From positions 13,083,356 to 13,147,355 of the forward strand of contig CM036223.1 of assembly GCA_020631735.1 (NCBI GenBank): 64,000 nt of DNA, given 5' to 3'. Under the pieces are notes generated by a model. That model was not told the DNA's origin. It did not search any database and saw nothing but the letters and a program-made list of their open reading frames with translations. The translations under genes were made by a program, and so were the position numbers. This document shows, in pieces, positions 57,264-64,000 of this stretch (its first letter is position 1; the number at the start of each line of letters is the position of its first letter). Origin of the DNA: Saccharum officinarum. Lineage: Eukaryota > Streptophyta > Magnoliopsida > Poales > Poaceae.

Positions 57264-58395
57264 TCTCACAATCAATTGACCAGAGCTGGAAACAATCACC
57301 ACTTCCGTTTGGTGAGAAGTTCGTCACTAGCCTCACATATGTCCCAATAAAAAGTTTGGTCCATGCATGCTTAGCACATGTCGATGTATCCTATGGCCTT
57401 GGCGATTTTTTCTTTCTCTATTTTCAATCCCCCTTTGTCAGCTAGCGATTACACCATCTTATTGCGGGTGCCCTAATAAGGGCACCACCAACGCTAGTAC
57501 ATATAAGCAAGGAAATAATGAGATTCCTAACCTAACCCAGACGTACATCCAACGCATCTTTTAGTCATGGCCTCCACATTCTTTTTGAGATGACATGCAT
57601 GCAGGCTTATGTACGCATGCCAGGGACATCTTCCATCGCTCTCCAACGTGAAACCTAGCTTTTTGTCAAACAGAGCACTCGCTGCCTCTGCAAGCCACTC
57701 TGAGCATCTGCGAGTCTGTCATCTTCTTGGTTTTTGTTGTCTGAGCCTACATGGCCTCACAAAGGTTAACGTCCACCTGGAGTGTTGGCACGACCTAAGG
57801 GAGCTCCAACAAGTCCACCTTGACTAGCATGTGACATGGCTACCAAGACTCAAACAAAAATACCAACGCACCCCTATACGTAGTCATCGAATGAGCTCAC
57901 TGTAGACTACTATGAGTAGCTATGGGCTACAAAGCTGCATCTGGTGCTGCTCAGGTGTAGAACTGATATCTAAAACGTCTTTCTTACTGAGACATCCTCT
58001 AAACACAAAAACGACTTGTATACTGAGACAGAGGGAGTACAAGTTCAAAAGATAGAACTGGCGCGCAAGGACAGCGGCAGAACAAAAGGAGTACCTGCGG
58101 TGGCATTGTGGCAATGGCCTGAAGGAGCACGCGTGGTTTAGAGGGTGTTTGGCAGGGCTCGAAGGGGCTCCGGGCACTGGTCATCACTGTAGCTCGGAGC
58201 CGGAGGACCTCCAAAACGTGGCTTCCCCGGCTCCAGCTGTTCTCAGTTCATTTTTTACCTTGATTTCGTGCGGCTCCTTGCTACAGTATCACGTGAGGAG
58301 AAGAAGGAAGACGAAGGTGGAGGAAAAAAAGAGGTGGGATCCATAGAAGAGCTTTGAACTCCCTAATAAGGTTTTGATGACTCCAGCCCGCCCAC
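57264..58395. other. Sequence between solo LTR and UPL6-like gene
   Basis: The start is probably the rest of the older Copia LTR. 58140 onward (GGGTGTTTGGCAGGGCTC) looks like the edge of a MITE. No gene is recognised; the short open frames lack domains. Confidence 0.45.
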
Positions 58396-58673
58396 GTCAC
58401 TGCCGACGCGCCATACGCAGTTGGCGAGCACAGGCCAGGGGCAATCACGTGAAATTGAGCCGTCCCACTTCGCCCCGTCTTCCAAATCCCGAAGCCTCGT
58501 CGCAGCCCCCCGCACCCGCCCCCACCGTCTCGACTCTCGACTCCTCTTTCCCCTTCCCCGAGTCCCTCTGCGTGTCTCGTCTCGTCTCGTCGCCGACCCT
58601 CGGTCGCCCCATTCCCCATTCCCCGCTCCCCAAACCCTAGCGCCTCCCCGATCGCGCCCGGAGCCTCGTTCAG

Positions 58674-58794
58674 GTACTACGATCCGACCGGCCCAAGTTC
58701 CCCCTTTTTCTCCCACAATTTTTTTGCTGGGATTCTCTGCTGATTCTTATTTCGGTGGTCGGTGTGGGGGGCGTCGGCGCGGGCGTGGGTGCAG
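58674..58794 (+). other. Probable 5'UTR intron of the UPL6-like gene
   Basis: CGTTCAG|GTACTAC donor after a C-rich leader with AAACCCTAG, and GGGTGCAG acceptor 19 bp before the start codon. A second AG four bases on is also possible. Confidence 0.5.
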
Positions 58795-58813
58795 GCAGGT
58801 GAGGGAGGCGGCG

Positions 58814-61800
58814 ATGTTCTTCTCGGGTGACCCGTCGGCGCGGCGGCGGGTCGACCTCGGCGGGCGGAGCAACAAGGAGCGGGACCGCAAGGTGCTGCTC
58901 GAGCAGACGCGCGAGGAGCGGCGCCGGCGCCAGGGCCTCCGCCTCCAGAACACCTCCGCCACGAAGATCCAGGTCTGTTCACAACTCGCGCCGGGTGCCC
59001 CTGGTGTGGCTCGGAGTTGGCGTTGGGGGCAGTGCGATCGGGCTGGGGTTTAGCTACCTCTGCTCTCGGTAGTGTCATGAGCTCTGAGATCCGACTATGG
59101 GCTTTTCCGCGGCTGTGAATGGTCATGGTTCAGCTGGTTTAGTTTTGCAGAAGACCGGTTATGTGTTAGATATATAGCTGTAGGCTTCTCGGCGTTATGA
59201 TGGACTGCTAAATTGAATTAGGATATACTCCTACATTGGCTTCTTTTCCTTTTCTGGTTGGAAAAAGTCTAGATCACCCCCCAACTATGGGCGATGGTCT
59301 ACTTAACCCCAAACTATGAAACGGTCTAATTTATCCTGAACTTTCTAAAACCGTCTACTTTAGGCAGTTTTGGACGGCGGTTTAGTACCGTAACCATGGT
59401 TTTGCTACAGTAACCGAATCTTTAAAAATCATAGTAAATCATAGAAAAATCGTAAAATGGAAAATCCAATTTTGTTGGACTCCACATGAGTAGATCTACA
59501 CAATGAATATATAATATGGTGTGCTTTAGTACAAAGTTTTTGCTGTAGCTTTAAATTTATTAGAAAGCTATAGCAAAAATTTTGTACTAAAGCATACCAT
59601 ATTATATGTTCATTATGTAGATCTACTCATGTGGAGTCCAACAAAATTAGATTTTTCATTTTATGATTCTTCTGTGATTTACTATGATTTTTTGAAGATC
59701 CGTTTTCTGTAGCAAAACAATGGTTACTGTAGCAGCCCGCCGTCCAAAACTGTCCCAGGGGGTAAAGTAGACGGTTTTGGAAAGTTCAGGGGGTAAATTA
59801 GACCGTTTCATAGTTTGGGGGTTAAGTAGACCACCCCCATAGTTGGGGGGGTGATCTAGACTTTTTCCTTTTCTGGTTGTGTGATGAGATGTCTCAAATG
59901 GGATGGATTAGTGTGTTCATGCTCTCTGTCCAGGCAAGTTATGATATCTCACAGAATCACATGTGAAGGTTGTTTGATCTATTTCTGCACATTAGGTGGG
60001 AACTTGGGGAAATCAGGGGTGTGGTGTCTGCCAAACTGCCAGAGAAATTCTGTCGGTTTCCGTTTGGTTTGCTGGGTTTGATTAAGCGAGTGGAGTGGGA
60101 TGTTTGTGCATGTATTTGGCTATCCGTCTTGTCGTTTCGTGTGTGTGGATTAATATAATGGCGGGATTTTTTCTTGATTCCCTTTTTGGTTTTTTAGGAG
60201 GTTATACAAAGTGGGGAAAGACGTTACAAGGTGGGGGAAAGTCCTCACCTTTGCTTTTATGGGTTAGGCCCATAGTCACATAAAACGGGTTCACCACCTT
60301 CGACCCTCGACCCGGGTTCGTCGACCCCGACCCAGGTTCATGGGTTCATTTTCGACCCGAAGTGTAAAAATCTCTCTCAAATAGCGTACCACGTACCGCG
60401 ACCCCATACCTCGACCCCATCGACCCAGAAACTTTGTGACTATGGTTAGGCCACGTGCAATGCTATGAGCTGGCAAGGCGTTTATTGCAGTTACTTGGTT
60501 TTGTTTGCCATGGTGGACCTCCTTAGTATAGTGTAGGTGCTTATGAGTGGAATTACCATTCCAGCAGTCGTCGTGCATATTAGCTGACGTACCCATACTT
60601 TATTAGTTCACAAAAAATGGAACTTGACTAATTATAAGCTGCAGAAATTCTTCAGAGGGAAGAAGGCTTTGGAATTGGCACGCTCAGAGGTTTGGAAGAA
60701 TTTTTGCTCAACTTTTGGGGAGCATTGTGAGAGGATAGATTGGTAATCATTTCGTAACCTTAAAGATATCGTACCCCGTTAACTGTCAAGCTCTCTGATT
60801 ACTTTTGCTACTGAATCAGGAACAACTTCAGCACTAATTCTGACTTTCTTCGACAATTACTGTTTTTCTTCAACGCAAATGAAGACAATGACATAGCTAT
60901 ACTTTGTCAAGTATGCAACTTGCTGCTGCAATATGTTAAACAAGGTGGTAAGTATCATAATATTATTTAACGATGTTCCTCTTCTTTTTGCTATTGTATG
61001 CATATATTTTGTTGCTGAGCTTAGATTGCCCCTTGCCAAAATTGAAAGTTTGGAGGTGCATCTTGTTTATATAATGTAACATAACGAATTTTAAGGACAT
61101 CAAGTATCGAACCAGTTACTATTGAAGTAGTATTGTAATACAAGGACCAGGAAAGGAAAAAGACAATTAAGGCATTCAGATATGTGCTATACTTCTGATT
61201 TTGATGTACTCATGAGAAATCTTGAAAGGGTAGAAGAGGATACATCTCAATTGAGGTCGATTTTCCTGATCAGATGGTACATTTGAAGATTAATTTGGAA
61301 GAGCTGATTCAAATAGATATATACTTGAATGCTAGCTGAGAGGACTCCCTTGAACTGCTCTGGGTTAATTTTCTATCAAACCTTGACATAAATATGATGT
61401 CTGTTTAAATTTTACTCCCTCTGTCCGGGATTTAGAAACGCGCTGGGTCTGGAAAAGCTTCCGAGATTCACAGGCGCCAAGTTGTTGCATGCCCTGGTGT
61501 TGTTGCTCACGTCCAGTCTTCCCGTGCGGGAGTTACTGCGATGCGCGGGCGTGGGAGTCGCAGGAGAGCGTAGGCACGGGTGTTCTGGGGGAGCGTATGC
61601 ATGCAGCCATGCGGGGAGTTGGAACGTGTGGCATGCGGGGCATGCAGCGTGGGCGTTCTAGGGGAGCGTATGCATGCGGCCATGCAGGGAGTTGGAACGT
61701 GCGGCATGCGGGGCATGCAGTGTGGAAATCAGGGCGTTTTTTTTCAAGTAACATTAATCAATGATATGAAAATTAATTTCTCTGAACTTTCTTATTTGAT

Positions 61801-63478
61801 TATGTTATTTGCATTTTTGAACTCTTTGAGCGTTAGAGGTTTCTAGTTAGTTTAATATTTGTTACGACTTGCATTTGGCTTGGGCACAATCTTCTCATCT
61901 TGGTGTTCCATATTTGTTTTCCTTGTTTCTGTAGCATTAGCTATAATGGTATTTTCTCCTGCTGCAGGAGATGTTGTAACTCTCTTTACTGGTGTGAATG
62001 GCTCCTCACTGCAACCTCTCGTTGCTCACAGAGTAAAAAAATTTGCCCTCATCTGCGTGCAAGCAGTCTATCAAAAGAGGTAAGTTCAACCATGCAAAGC
62101 TGTTTTGGAATTTATTCTTCTTTGGGTGTTTCTTCTTTGCGATCACATGTTTAAAACTATCTTCTTGTGTTTTTAATGGAGATTCTCCCCCACTGTACAT
62201 GTGCAGCCTTCCTGCAACAGAAGTTAACAACATAGCTTGTGACATGGTTTTATGTTTTGGCAGGCATGATTGGGGCAGCCAACCTTTGACAACACCTGGA
62301 AGCACATCAGTGCCTTCTGTCTCATTACTGGAAACTGTGGGTTGCTTGATAAATCCAAAATTTCCTTGGAGCTGCAAAGTAGTTGGTTATCTTCAGCAGA
62401 GAAAGATCTATTGCTTATTCCGTGGCATTATCGTATCTGTACCGGTAAGTTCTGTTTCTGTGCTTTGGTCTTCTATTTGCTCTTTGACATCCGTTTGGAT
62501 ATTTTTAGTTCACTTGACCCTGATAATTGGCGTGCCTCTAGTTCCTTCTCTCTATTGGTATGTAACTGCTAATTTCTTTTAGGAAACAACACCTTTCTTG
62601 AAAATGAAACATCTTGTTTATTTCTGCAACACCTAAGGCACGTGGCACCCATGTAACTGTTTGAAATCATGCGTATCAGCCAGGTTCACTTTTTATCCAA
62701 ATCTTGTTGTCATTTATTTGTCGGATAGGTTCTAAGAAAAAAAATCATTTGTCTGGGTAGATGATACATGGAGTTTACTGTAATAATGCTCTTGCTACAA
62801 TGATTTGTTATATAGTTTTTTCTGATCTATATGATTATGATTCAGCATAAGGTCAGAAATTCTGGGCATTTTGATAGTGCATCTGTGCTGGAGCTGGAGC
62901 AAGTTCTCATGCTTGTTGCTTCACATGTTGGCCATCATCCCTGTTGTTGTCTGAAAGTGGATCCAAGATGGAGTTTCTCGTCTCAGCTTCTGTCCATCCC
63001 TTTTCTATGGCATCGTTTACCACACCTCAAGAAGGTCAGCGTTTCGCTTAATATCTTTGTTTGGTCTTTTTTTTTTGGAATGTTTCCAATGACTGCCAAA
63101 CATAGAAATTGCAATACATTTTTCTCAGTATCGTCTCACCTATATTATATTTGTTATTCTGGAGTCTAAAGTCATACTACAATATTAATCTCTATAACCA
63201 ATATTTCTGGAAGAAAAATTCTTTTGAGGAATTAAGTTCCTTCACCAATTATTTCAATGGTAATATATCTGATGTGCTTGCTCTTTATACTTCAGGTTTT
63301 CTCAGTTAACGGGCTCAGCAAATATTATATCCATCAAATAGCTTGCATTTTGCCCAGTCTTGCTGATGTCCTTCCAAACGATATATCTGCTAATCATCCA
63401 GGATATGCGTGTGTCCTTGCAAATGTTCTTGAAGCTGCGACCTGGATTTTGTCTGATGCAAAGTTTGCTTCTGATTCA
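58814..63478 (+). CDS. UPL6: UPL6-like HECT E3 ubiquitin ligase, exons 1-7 (3' end beyond window)
   Basis: HECT E3 ligases pass ubiquitin from E2 via a catalytic Cys to substrates. The start MFFSGDPSARRRVDLGGRSN matches the UPL6 N-terminus as I recall it. Coding exons that join in frame: 58814-58972, 60645-60742, 60820-60947, 61968-62079, 62264-62444, 62846-63034, 63296-63478, about 350 residues. All introns have GT..AG ends. An IQ-type motif (IQKFFRGKKALELA) spans exons 1-2, at about residues 52-65. Later segments (WKNFCSTFGEHCERIDW, RQLLFFFNAN, RVKKFALICVQAVYQ, KFPWSCKVVGYLQQRK, YYIHQIACILPSL) fit the helical N-terminal region of the family. Full-length relatives are about 1000 residues, so the HECT domain is outside. 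The last donor (TCA|GTAGGT) is the least certain. Confidence 0.87.
59260..59868. mobile_element. 609-bp foldback element in coding intron 1
   Basis: The element is almost entirely one inverted repeat. It starts GGAAAAAGTCTAGATCACCC and ends GGGTGATCTAGACTTTTTCC, with arms of about 300 bp meeting near 59560. TTTTCTGGTT (59250-59259 and 59869-59878) is an exact 10-bp duplication. Long terminal repeats with a 9-10 bp duplication suggest a Mutator-like MITE. It lies in an intron of an expressed-type gene, so a transcript would carry a long hairpin. Confidence 0.85.
60271..60444. mobile_element. Small hAT-like element in coding intron 1
   Basis: Ends CATAGTCACA and TGTGACTATG are perfect 10-bp inverted repeats, and GTTAGGCC (60263-60270, 60445-60452) is an exact 8-bp duplication, the hAT size. 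The interior repeats CGACCC-type motifs. 174 bp, non-coding. Confidence 0.8.
61415..61745. repeat. Tandem-duplicated insertion in coding intron 3
   Basis: After CTCCCTCTGTCCGGGATTTAG, a unit of about 77 bp (GGGAGCGTATGCATGC ... GGCATGCGGGGCATGCAG) occurs twice between about 61588 and 61725. It is GC-rich and unlike the intron around it. The left end resembles a Stowaway MITE; the right end was not found. Confidence 0.6.
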
Positions 63479-64000
63479 GTAGGTTTTCTTCTTCTACCTC
63501 CTGGGTTTCTACAGCATTTTGTTTAACCACCAAAAGTTGGTTTATGTTGTGAAAACTGGCATTTATGTTGTTATTCCAATGTAGCTTTTAAGTCCATGTG
63601 TTCAGATAAGTAAGATTTAGGTCCAATTATCTATGTCAAGCAGGTTGTCTTCTCACCCCTTGGGCTACTTGATCAATTATGCTACTTGCAAACTCTTAGA
63701 TGTATTCTTCTATTATTTCTTATGTAAGCTTGTTTCCCCTTTTGCTTATTTGGAGTCTAAGCTAGCTGATTAGCTTCTTGGGAGTCGGATATCTTTACCA
63801 TTCTTCAATCTTGACTCAGTGTCTATTTGAAAAACAATGTTCATATTCCTGTGGATTTGGTCTAATTTCATGGGTACATGGTAAACTAGCTTTTATTTCA
63901 TTTTGTTGACATTCTTGATTGCTGCTAGTGTATTGATTTATTCAGTTGACAGCAAATGTTCTCCTTGGATGTGAAAAAGAGTGCCTCTAAATGTTAGCAC
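63479..64000 (+). other. UPL6-like intron 7, window end
   Basis: Intron-like, T-rich sequence after the exon 7 donor. No further exon was recognised before the window ends. Confidence 0.55.

Overview
The window looks like nuclear DNA of a panicoid grass, most likely an Andropogoneae such as sorghum, sugarcane, Miscanthus or maize. The grounds are two intron-containing plant genes, an Au-type SINE, Helitrons with grass-type ends, Stowaway/Tourist-like MITEs, a SIRE/Opie-like Copia family and a Tat-lineage Gypsy family. The species call is inference. There is one assembly gap of 100 N (38520-38619).

Only two host genes are supported. Exon 1 of a gibberellin 2-oxidase lies at 36422-36837 (+); its later exons are not visible, and the gap and transposon sequence follow it. 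The first seven coding exons of a UPL6-like HECT E3 ubiquitin ligase run from 58814 to 63478 (+), with the HECT domain beyond the window. About 20 kb of nested transposons separates them.

Layout: 1-8000 holds a MITE, Helitron ends (one Helitron complete, 4970-6040), a TTGCAACAT repeat array, and a LINE RNase H relic split by a 504-bp solo LTR. 8000-12000 is AT-rich with a Stowaway-like MITE and an Au SINE. 12050-26496 is a 4.1-kb solo LTR split by a complete 10.35-kb gag-only Copia element (15103-25452). 27357-30223 is another solo LTR. 30-36 kb holds MITEs, a LINE ORF2 relic and an hAT-like relic. 39112-54556 is a complete 15.4-kb Tat-lineage Gypsy element. 55333-57258 is a Copia solo LTR inside an older LTR. 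The UPL6-like gene follows, with a 609-bp foldback element and a small hAT-like element in its first coding intron.

The retroelement boundaries are well supported: six insertions show exact 5-bp target duplications (AGTGA, ACTAC, TCCGC, ACACC, CTATT, GAACC). The features most worth attention are the Tat element's antisense, apparently spliced gene with a 497-bp tandem array upstream of its TATA box; the GC-rich, dyad-rich arrays just upstream of the TATA box in three LTRs of two superfamilies; the gag-only Copia with nearly identical LTRs; and the long hairpin inside the UPL6-like gene.
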